Positions 1 to 9,269 of a stretch of DNA of 64,000 nt are shown one piece after another (positions within the stretch are counted from its first letter, which is position 1; the number at the start of each line of letters is the position of its first letter). Source of the stretch: Symbiodinium natans. Lineage: Eukaryota; Sar; Dinophyceae; Suessiales; Symbiodiniaceae. The stretch spans positions 297,501 to 361,500 of the forward strand of contig CAJNDS010002187.1 in NCBI GenBank assembly GCA_905221605.1, read 5' to 3'. Position numbers and translations under genes: made by a program. The notes under the pieces were generated by a model. That model ran no database searches. It was not told the origin of the DNA and saw only the letters and a list, made by a program, of their open reading frames with translations.

Positions 1-612
1 ACATATGCATACACTCTTACATCTTCCTATACAAATACATACGCATATTCACATGCATACACATACACCCACATCTCACAGCCTAAACACCAAGCCCAAA
101 CCTGCATATACACATATACATACGGAAACAAATTTGTACTTACGCCTTTATATAGGTTTGAAGGTTTATAGATGCTAGGTTCATAGGTTCAAATGTATGT
201 GTACATGTATGGTGTGTGTATATATATATATATATAATATGTATCGGATAGAGGTCTGTATGCTTGTGAGTTTTCATGTTTCTCATGTTACACACATGTA
301 CACATGTGGATGTATATATGTGTACATGTATGTATATATATATATATATGTATCTATAGGTATGTATATATGTATACATACACACATATATATATATATA
401 TATGTTTATGTTTTCTACCCACATTGGCATCGGGGGTTTTCGAAAATAGTGTGCCCAATTTGGGGGGTAAGGGGTTCTATTCTATTTGGGGTATGACAGG
501 GGTGCCCCTATTTTGGGAAGTGCCTCACATGAATTAGTTAAAAATGAAGAAATATATACGTCTACATATATGTATATATATATACACATATATATATATA
601 TATATCATACAG
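1..612. repeat. AT-rich microsatellite region
   Basis: Irregular TA, TATATG and CATA runs with long alternating pyrimidine/purine tracts at about 200-240, 330-405 and 570-606. Short ORFs here are tyrosine/isoleucine-rich artefacts of the repeat. A MITE-like element sits inside (432-523). No gene seen. Confidence 0.85.
432..523. mobile_element. MITE-A copy 1 (GGGGGTTTTCGAAAAT family)
   Basis: About 90 bp beginning GGGGGTTTTCGAAAATAG and ending near CCCTATTTTGGGAAG. The same edges recur at eight other places in the window. No coding capacity. The family name is mine; I do not know a published name. Confidence 0.5.
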
Positions 613-1387
613 TAACTCCCCCCCCACCCCCCCCGCATCCCCCCGTTTGACCCCCAAACCTACAAGCCTCGGCGGGTGCCTTTGTGTTCTTACAGCTTGG
701 AGGCTCCGAGTCACCAGATCTCGGGGTCCAGTCCGGTTGAGAGTCTTAGGGTTCAAGGCTTAGGGTCTTAGGGGTTTAGGGTTTGCAGGTTTAGAGTTTA
801 CAAGTTTAAGGTTTTAGGGTTTAGGGTTTGGAGTTCCAGTTTTAGGATTGTAGAGGTTTAGGCATGTTGAGGTTGAGAGGCTTATGGATTTGCGTCAAGG
901 GCTTCAGAGGCTTAGGGTGCTAGGGGCTCCTATGGGTGTAGGGATTTAGGGGGGGCGGCTTAGGGTTCTGAGAGAAATTGCGGGTCGGTCAGCCAAAAGC
1001 CATGCGCGCTGCTCCGGCTTCGAGCCCGTCTGGGTACCTCAGTGGCTGGCTACATAAGATCTGGTCCTTGATCAAGTGACTCGCCTCAGGATTCAAATCC
1101 TAAACCCTTAACACGTGAAACCCTAAAGGCCCTAAAGCCCTAAATGCCTGAAGCCCTAGCCTATCAGCTGGCCTCAAGATCTGAAGGATGGATCCAAACA
1201 GACCACTCCCCTGAACTCTCAATTCCCAAGCCCCCTCCCCTAAAGCCTGCACGCTGTAAAACTTCATCAAAAACCCCAACCCCTGCAAACACTGAAGCCC
1301 AAAAAGCCTTTGTAAGGCCCAAAGCCGCATCATAAGCTTCCCTTAAAGCCTCCCCAAACCCCCCTAAAACCCTAACACCCTAAACCT
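613..1387. repeat. Degenerate telomere-like DNA, G-rich then C-rich
   Basis: A C-rich stretch (613-660) is followed by degenerate TTTAGGG units (about 735-970) and then degenerate CCCTAAA units (1100-1387). Unique sequence at 970-1090 has no convincing exon. The 1144-1335 reading frame is made of CCCTAAA-derived lysine/proline codons and is not counted as a gene. Confidence 0.7.
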
Positions 1388-1520
1388 TAAAACCCTCAAC
1401 CCTCAACCCTCAACCCTCGACCCTCAACCCTCAACCCTCAACCCTCGACCCTCGACCCTCGACCCTCAACCCTCAACCCTCAACCCTCGACCCTCGACCC
1501 TCGACCCTCAACCCTCGACC

Positions 1521-1551
<31 letters not shown>

Positions 1552-1555
1552 GACC

Positions 1556-1608
<53 letters not shown>

Positions 1609-2146
1609 AACCCTCGACCCTACCCTCGACCCTCGACCCTTCAACCCTCTCGACCCTCAACCCTCAACCCTCGACCCCCTCACCCTGACCCTCAAACCCT
1701 CAACCCTCGACCCTCGACCTCCCTCGACCAACCCCCTCGACCCTCCCTCAACCCTCACCACCCTCGACCCCCCCTCAACCACCCTCCCTCGACCCTCAAC
1801 CCTCGACCCTGACCCTCGACCCTCAACCCGAACCCTCAACCCTCAACCTCTCGACCCTCACCCTCAACCCTCGACCCTCGACCGAACCCTCCCTCAACCC
1901 TCACCCTCACCCCCTCGACCCTCAACCCTCGACCCTCGACCCTCGACCCTCACCTCACCCTCAACCTCGACCCTCGAACCCTCGACCCTCGACCCTCGAC
2001 CCTCGACCCTCGACCCTCGACCCTCAACCCTCAACCCTCAACCCTCGACCCTCGACCCTCGACCCTCGACCCTCAACCCTCAACCCTCAACCCTCGACCC
2101 TCGACCCTCGACCCTCGACCCTCGACCCTCAACCCTCAACCCTCAA
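1388..2146. repeat. (CCCTCAA/CCCTCGA)n variant heptamer array
   Basis: About 760 bp of 7-bp units alternating between CCCTCAA and CCCTCGA in runs of two to five, with local length slips at 1610-1980. The unit differs from the telomere-like CCCTAAA by one or two bases. It passes straight into CCCTAAA units at 2147-2252. Confidence 0.95.
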
Positions 2147-2252
2147 CCCTAAAGCCTAAAGCCTAAAGCCCAAACCCTAAAGCCTAAACCCTAAACCCTA
2201 AACTCTAAACCCTAATCCCTAAACCCTAAACCCTAAACCCTAAACCCTAACC
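2147..2252. repeat. Telomere-like (CCCTAAA)n block
   Basis: CCCTAAA with CCTAAAG variants, directly following the CCCTCRA array and upstream of the candidate exon at 2271. Confidence 0.9.
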
Positions 2253-2270
2253 CTCCGCACTTCGATCCAG

Positions 2271-2335
2271 GCTTTTCTTCTCCACCATCCTCGTGCCCAA
2301 AGATCCCAGTGTCGCGGGTGCCAAGGAAAGCCGAG
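2271..2335 (+). CDS. Candidate exon, unassigned gene
   Basis: A unique island between CCCTAAA (upstream) and TTTAGGG (downstream). It follows an AG|G acceptor (ATCCAG|G) and ends before a possible GC donor. One frame reads LFFSTILVPKDPSVAGAKES; a second frame is also open, so the frame is not proven. It has the same context as the proven exons of gene A and could belong to an upstream part of that gene or to another gene. Confidence 0.35.
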
Positions 2336-2338
2336 CAG

Positions 2339-2530
2339 GGTTTAGGGTTAGGGTTAGGGTTCAGGGTTCAGGGTTTAGGGTTTAGGGTTTCGGGTATAGG
2401 GTATAGGGTTGAGGGGGTTTAGGTTTAGGGGTTAGGGCTTTGGAGTTTCGAGTTTAGGGAAGGGTTTAGGATGCGGCGGGTTTCGGGGGTTCGGGGTTTC
2501 TTTAGAATCTAGGGTTTTGGTTTCGGATTC
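2339..2530. repeat. Degenerate (TTTAGGG)n block
   Basis: TTTAGGG with TTCAGGG, TTTCGGG and TATAGGG variants, starting immediately after the candidate exon. Confidence 0.85.
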
Positions 2531-3027
2531 AGGGTAGTCTACAATAAATTCACAATATGACAAGCCTTTTGCTTCCATCATTCTTTGTCATTTTGTGGTT
2601 GTTCGAAGCTATGGCACCATAAAAGGGACTCCTCTTTGTGCACCATCTGTATGGGAACCATAATCCTCGTGTTCCTGATGTTCTTATGCCGGCCTTTTCA
2701 AAATTAGCAGGGGTGCGACCTCTGGGAGCCTCAAAAGCACTGATGGGGGGCCAGGCTGCTGATGTTCTTGCCCAGGGACGCGAAATCCCAACGGTTTGGG
2801 GTCTGGGCGTCCGGTGTCAGGGTAAGTTGTGCACCCCAAACCCCAGATCCTTGAAGGTTTTGTTCCCTTCTAAGCCTGCGAACTTTTGGATAGTGCAAGA
2901 GTGGAAGGGTAAGGACTGGCGCAGTTGAGGGTCTAGGGCTGAGAATTTGGGGTCAGTATAAGGTCCCAACTGCCCCCCAAGGAGGCCTCAACCTAAACAC
3001 CCGAAGAGGACCAGCTGCCCGTCCCGA
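2531..3027. other. Unique sequence, no gene recognised
   Basis: Mixed-composition sequence with a 96-codon open frame at 2638-2928. That frame has no recognisable motif and ends in ordinary GGG-rich intron-like DNA. I do not call it a gene. Confidence 0.5.
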
Positions 3028-3165
3028 AAACCCTAAACCCTAAACCCTAAACCCTAAACCCTAAACCCTAAACCCTAAACCCTAAACCCTAAACCCTAAA
3101 CCCTAAACCCTAAACCCTAAACCCTAAACCCTAAACCCTAAACCCTAAACCCTAAACCCTAAACG
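3028..3165. repeat. Perfect (CCCTAAA)n array, about 19 units
   Basis: Uninterrupted CCCTAAA units. A unique island follows (3166-3235), with a weak AG|G exon candidate at 3204-3233 that reads ARPRKKGTAW. Confidence 0.97.
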
Positions 3166-4224
3166 GGCAGTCCCGAGAAGAGTTGAGCCCATACCCTTGA
3201 CAGGCCCGCCCCAGGAAGAAAGGCACCGCATGGTTTTAGGGGTTCGCTTTGGGTTCTCTAGGGTTATATAGTGGCTAAACGGGTTTTCGTGGGTTAAGGT
3301 GCTTGTGTTTTTTCAGGACAGCGCTGGTGGTGGTGGTGGAGGAGTCGGCAGCAATGCCCCTCGTTGGGAATGGAAGGGGTTCGTCCACAACGCCAAAGAC
3401 TAAACATCTGAAGCGTTGGGCTCTAGGGCGGGGTTTAGGGAGCAAGATATATGATTTCAACCCTAGGTCCCAAACCGTCGTAACTTCTGAGTGCGGCCGG
3501 AGCCTGCTGGACCCTAGATCCTAAACCCTATACCCTAAACCCTACTAGGATCTGGGGCTGAGCGGGGTTGAAGGGCCTAGGGTTGTGGCCTCAACAGAGT
3601 CTTCGCGACCGGGCTTGGGGTTAAGAATGCTTGTGACTACATACAGACACGCAGCTGTGCACACATATGCACACATATGTACACATATATATATATATAT
3701 ACACATATTTTTTATGCGTCTAAAGCAGTTGATTCTGCCTGAACCTTGTACTCATAGCCCCTGAACCCCAGGCCCCAAAATCATCGTCTCCACACGGCTG
3801 GCTGAGAGTCATTCCAGCACTCGCGGGGTTTGCACACTTTAACGTGTAGCTTACATGGAAAACGGGACACATACGATGAATTTGGCATCCGTATTTCCTC
3901 TGGAAAGTTAGGTTTCTTTGGCAGCAACCGAAGCACAGGCTGCTCGGCACTTAGGGTGTTGGGGTTTTGGGGGTGCTTCACCCCGGAAGCCCCTCGGGAC
4001 ACAGAGCATAGGCTCCGAAACTCCCAAGCTCCTGAACTTCTACACCTCTGAACTCCTAATCCCCACACCCTAAACCCTAAATGACCCTAAACCCTAAGCT
4101 CTAAGCCGTGAGCTCTAAACCCTAAACCCTAAACCCTAAACCCTAAACCTTAAGCCCTACACCCTAAACCTGAGATGAACTCCTAAGCCCTAAACCCCCC
4201 CAAGCCCCGAAGCTCATCCCGCAG
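3166..4224. other. Mixed unique and degenerate repeat DNA
   Basis: Contains weak TTTAGGG/CCCTAAA units (3235-3260, 3525-3545, 4065-4200) and a short CA/TA microsatellite (3660-3710). Open frames at 3720-4068 on the minus strand have no recognisable domain. No gene called. Confidence 0.5.
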
Positions 4225-4311
4225 GTTCGGCGGATCAACCCCGGTGGCAGCTCGCACACGCAGTTTGGCTCAGGAGGCGCGGAAAGCAGTGGCGCCAACA
4301 GCGAGTTCTAG
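4225..4311 (+). CDS. Candidate exon, unassigned gene
   Basis: Follows CCCTAAA repeats and a CCCGCAG|G acceptor, and ends at a GT donor that starts a TTTTGGGG array. One frame reads FGGSTPVAARTRSLAQEARK and continues open to the donor. Another frame (VRRINPGG...) reaches a TAG at the donor. It is either an internal exon in the first frame or a terminal exon in the second. The family is unknown. Confidence 0.4.
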   Translation, partial: VRRINPGGSSHTQFGSGGAESSGANSEF

Positions 4312-4495
4312 GTTTTGGGGTTTTCGGATTTTAGGGTTTTGGGGCTTTTGGGGTTTTAAGGGGTTTTGGGGGGTTTGGGGTTTTTGGGTTTTGGGGGTGG
4401 GTTTTACGTTTTTTTGGGGTTTTGGGGGTTTGGGGGATGAAGGGTTTGGGGGATTTTGGGGGGTTGGGGGTTTTAGGGTTTTACGGTTTTGGGGG
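4312..4495. repeat. TTTTGGGG-like variant array
   Basis: About 180 bp of degenerate GGGGTTTT/GGGGTTTTGG units, longer in G than the surrounding TTTAGGG repeats, starting directly at the donor of the candidate exon at 4225-4311. Confidence 0.85.
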
Positions 4496-4666
4496 GAGGC
4501 TACGTGAACCCCAAGATCAAGATGGGGATGACGTTCCTCTGTCCTGCCATGATCTTTGCCAACGCCAAGGACCCCAGACCTTTTAGAGTCCACGTAGACC
4601 CCAAGGAAGCTCCTAGGGTCTCTGGGGTCGTTCAGGGTTTAGGGCTTAGGATGTTAACTTCGTTTA

Positions 4667-4741
4667 ACAATAATAATAGCAATAATACTAACAATAATAA
4701 TAGCAATAACAATAACAATAACAATAACCATAACAATAATA
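4667..4741. repeat. (AAC/AAT)n trinucleotide microsatellite
   Basis: AACAAT and AATAGC triplets for about 75 bp. In the frame starting at 4489 they would encode a polyasparagine run. That frame (MGGGYVNPKIKMGMTFLC...) starts within a GGGG tract and I could not link it to a gene. Confidence 0.9.
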
Positions 4742-6572
4742 AGATTGAGGTTTTGGCCCTCTGTGCCCTAGACCCTACACTCAGAAGCCGATTGAACCCC
4801 AGGGTGCCTCGGCCCCAAAGCCCTAAAGCCCTCCGGCCCAAGCCGTGCGAAGGTGGAGACGACGACAATGACTTCATGCGAAGGGGCCGATTCCGGGACA
4901 ACCGCCGTTAGCTCGAAGTGATGCTGCTGGGGATCTGCGGAGACGAAGGGCTTTGGCCCCCAACAGCAGAGAGCCCGCCTCTTACAGGAGCCTACACGAT
5001 AATCAGCATAACCTTCTCCCAATGTCAATACAAAGATACAGATTCTGGTGGAGTAGGCCCCTATACTAGACCCAACCAACCCTAGCTTGCAACAGGGGTC
5101 ATAGATCCCTCATCAGTGTCCTGGCAAGAGGACCCCCGAGCGCTTGAAAAACCTTGGTTCTTTCCTGCTCTGGGGGATGGGCTCAGAGGCTCCCCTCTTC
5201 CCCTATACCTCTAAACCCTAATTTGTGCAGAAATATTCCTGTTGAGTGTTGAACGTTAATGGGCTTGGAACAGACGCCTCTTAAGCTATAAGGCGATTCT
5301 CAGAAACTACACTTTGCACAGAGAAATCCAAAGCGACACCCAATGTATACACTCATGTAAGGAACTTTTTTTACAGTAGCTTCGACTCCTCCCTCGTACG
5401 CACGAGTATCGTTCAGGGTCTGGGGTTTCGGGGCCCCCAGCCTCCAATCCCCTTCTGCAGCGTCAGAGGAACAGGCTTGCCAAGGTAGGCTGCACAGACC
5501 TGCGCCCGCACGGGAAGCTTTAGAAAAATGAAGAGGTTTCGCTGGGGTGCGATGAAGGAACTTATATCAAGTTACGAAGAAGACGGATACTCCACCTTTT
5601 TGCTAGCTGAGTTTATGTTCCTACACAACAATCCTGTTCAGGGCTTTAGTTCTTCAGCAGAAGCGCATGCCCCAAACCCTAAAGCCTAAACCCGAAGATC
5701 CTAAAGCCTAAGCCCTAAACACTAAACCCTAAAATCCTAACTCGACCTTGCGGTTTGGCGGTCTTGGTTTCAGAGCGTAAGGGTTTTTACCACGCATATC
5801 CACCTCAGCTCTGTGATGCAGTGGGCCTTGCATTGTGTGCGATCTTTTCGGGTTTGGGGTTTTCCACGCACCAGTTCCTCCCATGCCCCCCCCAACGCCC
5901 AAGCTCCTTCCTTTCTGCGTCTCCAAAAGCCTCCTGCTGTACCCTTGTGACAGATACTGCGGACCCAAGCCCCAAACCGTGAAAACACCAAGCCCACAAC
6001 TCTGAACCCTGCTACTGCCTTGGATTCCCCCCCCCCCCCCCCCCCCCAAAGATCCAGACCTTAAATTTTGATTCCAGATATCCCCGGACCCTGAAGCCCA
6101 CCCCTCCTGTTTATACGGAAGTCAGGAAGTGGGTAAGGCCCTACAGCCGACAACCCGAGTGCCCAAAAAACCCTAAACCCCTCAAGCCCTAAACCCTGAA
6201 CCCGAAACCCTAAACCCTAAACCCCAAACCCTAAGACTTGCGGTTTGGGGTCTTGGCTTTAGGGCGTAGGGGGTTGTTTGCCAGACATACCCACCTCAAA
6301 GCCCTCCGTGATGACCTGCGGACTCTTAGGGTTTAGGGTTAAGGGTTATGGGTTAAGGTTGGGGTTTAGGGTTTAGGGCCTCCCTCCAAAACTCCAATCC
6401 TGGGAAGTCATCTCAAGCATGAAGGCCCGCAAGCCCACAAGACAGAAGCCGAAAAACCTAACCGAAATCCTAAACCCAAAGCCCTAAGCCCTAGACCCTA
6501 AACTAAACCCTAAACCCTAAACCTTAAACCCTAAACCCTACCGCGGAGAGGTCTGCCATCCACAACAGCCAG
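4742..6572. other. Mixed unique and telomere-like DNA, no gene recognised
   Basis: Alternating unique segments and short CCCTAAA/TTTAGGG stretches (5670-5740, 6165-6230, 6330-6380, 6480-6540), a C17 homopolymer at 6030-6047, and several 60-106 codon frames without motifs. Upstream exons of gene A may be hidden here but I could not identify them. Confidence 0.5.
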
Positions 6573-6602
6573 GATCTGAGGCACTTCGAGGCCCATCAAG
6601 GG
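6573..6602 (+). CDS. Weak exon candidate upstream of gene A
   Basis: After a CCAG|G acceptor one frame reads DLRHFEAHQ, with a possible GC donor after E or a GT donor at 6603. It resembles the helical, charged segments expected upstream in the coiled-coil family, but it is short and unproven. Confidence 0.22.
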
Positions 6603-6608
6603 TTACTT

Positions 6609-6740
6609 TGTACTTATAACCATATTAGGGGACTTAAGGGGCTTATAAGAGGGGACTTAAACTTATAGCCAGGGGGACTTGAGGGGCTTATCAGTGGGTT
6701 ATAGTTGTACTTATAACCATATTAGGGCTTCTAAGTGGGT
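6609..6740. repeat. Direct repeats of a CTTATAACCATATTAGGG motif
   Basis: The 22-bp string beginning TGTACTTATAACCATATTAG occurs at about 6609 and again at about 6706. Related GGGGACTTA/GGGGCTTATAA units lie between them. Similar CTTATAACCCTACTTATAAG text reappears near 60345. It is probably a degenerate mobile element. Confidence 0.5.
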
Positions 6741-6859
6741 TATACGTACGGTTAGACGAACCAGTCAAAAAGTATGAGAATTGGCGTCATGAACCTCCAA
6801 GTAGGGACGACCAAATGAAGCCCTGCGCTTGACTAGCCCGATTCCCCATACCCGAAAGG

Positions 6860-7005
6860 TTTAGGCTTTGGGGTTTAGGGTTTAGGGTTTAGGGTTCAGG
6901 GTTTAGGGTTCAGGGTTTAGGGTTTAGGGTTTAGGGTTGAGGGTTTCGGGTTTAAGGTTCAGGGTTTAGGGTTTAGGGTTTGGGGTTTCGCGTTTAGGGT
7001 TGATG
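6860..7005. repeat. Degenerate (TTTAGGG)n block
   Basis: TTTAGGG with TTCAGGG, TTGAGGG and TTTCGGG variants. Confidence 0.9.
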
Positions 7006-7035
7006 CCCAAAGCCCTAAACCCCAAGCAAGTGGAG

Positions 7036-7068
7036 GAAGCTGAAAAAAACAAGCACCTGGATGAAACA
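7036..7068 (+). CDS. Weak exon candidate upstream of gene A
   Basis: Follows TGGAG|G and reads EAEKNKHLDET, charged and helix-like, before a GC donor. Both its boundaries and its membership of gene A are unproven. The 62-codon frame at 7061-7249 overlaps it in another frame and has no recognisable motif. Confidence 0.22.
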
Positions 7069-7284
7069 GCTTCTTAGCCAAGCTTGCTCTGGAACAGAAG
7101 AAGGTGACCGGGCAGCAGGCAAACTAGCTGCAGCTCCTCTTCGACTCTGTAAGTATGGACAGATCAGACCCGACTGCTGTCAAGTTGGCTACCGCAGCAG
7201 CTGCTGCAGCATCTCTTCTCTGGCAGTGCTGTGCACCTGCAACCGGTAGCCCTGCGCGATCGAGAATAGGAATCTAGGGCTTAC

Positions 7285-7800
7285 CCTAAACCCCAAACCT
7301 AAACCCTAGGCCCCAAACCCTAAACCCTAAACCCTAAACCCTAAGCCCTAAACCCTAAACCCTAAACCCTGAACCCTAAACCCTAAACCCCAAACCCTGA
7401 CTTAGATCCCCAACACCCTACACCCTTAGCCCTCAAATGCCAGTCGACTCCAGCAAGCTTCTGCGGCAAGTCCTAAATTGCTTTCAGTTTGGGTTTTTTG
7501 TGATTTAGGGTTTAGGGTTTGGGCAACCCTGAGCCCTAAACCCTGAGCCCTAAACCCTAAACCCTAAGCCCTAAACCCTAAACCCCCTCTCTACCTATGT
7601 ATATTTAAACCTTAATGGGGTCGTCGTCTGATTATGATTTTTTGAGGGTTTTAGGATTTAGGATTTAGGGTTTAGGGTTAGGGTTTAGGATTTAGGGTTT
7701 AGGGTTTAGGATTTAGGATTTAGGATTTAGGATTCAGGGTTTAGGGTTTAGGATTTAGGATTAAGGATTTAGGATTTAGGATTTAGGGTTAGGATGCAGG
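7285..7800. repeat. Mixed (CCCTAAA)n and (TTTAGGG/ATTTAGG)n blocks
   Basis: CCCTAAA units at 7285-7400 and 7530-7590, then TTTAGGG with a GGATTTA hexamer variant at 7640-7790. The left copy of a 60-bp direct repeat lies at 7599-7658. Confidence 0.85.
7599..7658. repeat. 60-bp direct repeat, left copy
   Basis: GTATATTTAAACCTTAATGG through GAGGGTTTTAGGAT. It is repeated almost exactly at 8070-8127 (one base shorter at CCT/CT) and brackets the GC-rich palindromic block. Confidence 0.9.
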
Positions 7801-7807
7801 GTTTTTA

Positions 7808-8010
7808 GGGCTGTCCCGGGGCCCCCCCGGGACAGGTTGTCCCCGGGCCCCCCCGGGACAGGCGTCCCGGGGCGTCCCGGGCGTTCCGGGCCGAGGACAA
7901 ATGTCGAGGGGCCCCCCCCGGGACACGTGTCCCTGGCCCTCTCGGGACGCCCGGGACACCCCAGCACGTTGTCCTGGGGCCTCTCCGGCACGTCGAAATT
8001 CGACATTTTG
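7808..8010. repeat. GC-rich palindromic block (CCCGGGAC repeats)
   Basis: Dense short inverted repeats of the type TCCCGGGGCCCCCCCGGGAC recur about every 25-40 bp. Open frames on both strands are proline/glycine/arginine artefacts. The block sits between the two 60-bp direct repeats, as an insertion or duplication product would. Confidence 0.85.
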
Positions 8011-8069
8011 GGTGTGTGGTCCGTTTCGTTTTCCACGTTTTCGGAGGGGTTTGTACGGTTTTCCGAGAC

Positions 8070-8127
8070 GTATATTTAAACCTAATGGGGTCGTCGTCTG
8101 ATTATGATTTTTTGAGGGTTTTAGGAT
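8070..8127. repeat. 60-bp direct repeat, right copy
   Basis: Near-identical to 7599-7658. It again leads into degenerate TTTAGGG/GGATTTA units (8125-8235). Confidence 0.9.
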
Positions 8128-8500
8128 ATAGGACTTAGGATTTAGGGTTTAGGGTTTAGGGTTTAGGATTTAGGATTTAGGATTTAAGGTTTAGGGTTTA
8201 GGGTTTAGGGTTTAGGGTTTAGGGTTGAGGGTTTAGGGATCAGGGGCCTTTCTGGGGCCTTTGGGATTTAGGATTTTAGATTTACCCGTCACGGGGCCCA
8301 ATTCTGATGAAGGGCCACCCCCGCGACCTTTCACAGCCTAATTTTGGTCAAGGGGGGGTCGTGTTTTTCATGTTTAAAGCAAAACAATATTCGCAGACCT
8401 CCCTTGGTCAAACTCTGACCCCGAAAGTTTGCCTTCAAAAATGTATTGTTCGAGCCATTTCTGAGCTTATTTTGGTAGGTAAAAACAGCATTGTTTCAGT

Positions 8501-8935
8501 GCTTTGGGGGAAAGGGGAGGAGCCCCGAAACCGTCGATGTCAGTACTAAAAACAGCATTGTTTCATTGCAGGAGAGGGTTCCCTTTATGGGTTTTTTTTG
8601 AAGCCTTTTGGGGCTTTTTAAAGCTTTTTGGGGCTGTGGTGGTGCTTTGGGGGTAAAATGGAGGGGCCCCGAAACCGTCGATTTCAGTATTCAAAAAACA
8701 GCATTTTCATTGCGGGACCAGGCAAATCCTGGGTTCCAATCTTTCTGGGGGGCTTTTTGCAGCTTTTTGGGGCTTTTGAAAGGCTGCGGCGGTGCTTTGA
8801 GGTAAAAGGGAGCCGAAACCGTGGATTTCAGTACTAAAAAACAGCATTTTTCACTACGGGAGCAGGCAAATCCTGAATTCCCCTTTTTTGTGGGTGTTTT
8901 TTGAAAGCCTTTCGGGGATGGGCTGGTAGTAGATG
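8501..8935. repeat. Tandem repeat, about 145-150 bp unit, three copies
   Basis: Units begin at GCTTTGGGGG (about 8501), 8644 and 8794. Each runs through a CCGAAACCGTCGAT motif, an AAAAAACAGCATT motif and a GCTTTTTGGGGCTTTT motif. Coding frames through the array change with each unit, so it is non-coding repeat DNA. Confidence 0.8.
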
Positions 8936-9000
8936 GCTATGTTGCGAGCCGAATGAAAAAAACTGGTTGGTGATAAGCAAAAGGTTAGGTAAAAGAGAAG

Positions 9001-9027
9001 ATATATATATATATATATATATATATT
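9001..9027. repeat. (TA)n microsatellite
   Basis: Thirteen or so alternating TA pairs. Confidence 0.95.
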
Positions 9028-9204
9028 TCAGATGAAAAGGGATTCTGGGAGGGAGGGGTGATGCCAAACACGTGGGGTGATGCCAAACACCCTTAGTGAA
9101 TGCTTGGACCAGAGATGCTGAACCGTAAACCCTAAACCCTAAACCCTAAACCCTAACTCCTAAAACCTAAACCCTAAATCCTGCGCCCATTCGGCTACGC
9201 GCAG

Positions 9205-9269
9205 GTGGTGCGCCTGGTCCGCAGCTTGGGGCAGAAGCTCGGAGACCGCCAGCTCGTGCTTCTTTCCAG
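9205..9269 (+). CDS. Gene A exon 1 (first secure exon)
   Basis: Acceptor CGCGCAG|G. Reads VVRLVRSLGQKL followed by GDRQLVLLS, ending in AG before a GC donor. AG plus the first G of the next exon gives Arg, keeping frame. The island is flanked by CCCTAAA upstream and TTTAGGG downstream. Confidence 0.7.

Noticed and set aside
140-756. Small ORFs in the left AT-rich region
   Set aside because: Tyr/Ile/His-rich reading of TA/CATA microsatellites.
1388-2146. CRISPR-like array
   Set aside because: Units are contiguous 7-mers with no spacers; nuclear eukaryotic context.
7776-8101. Pro/Gly/Arg-rich ORFs on both strands
   Set aside because: Translations of the CCCGGG palindrome block.
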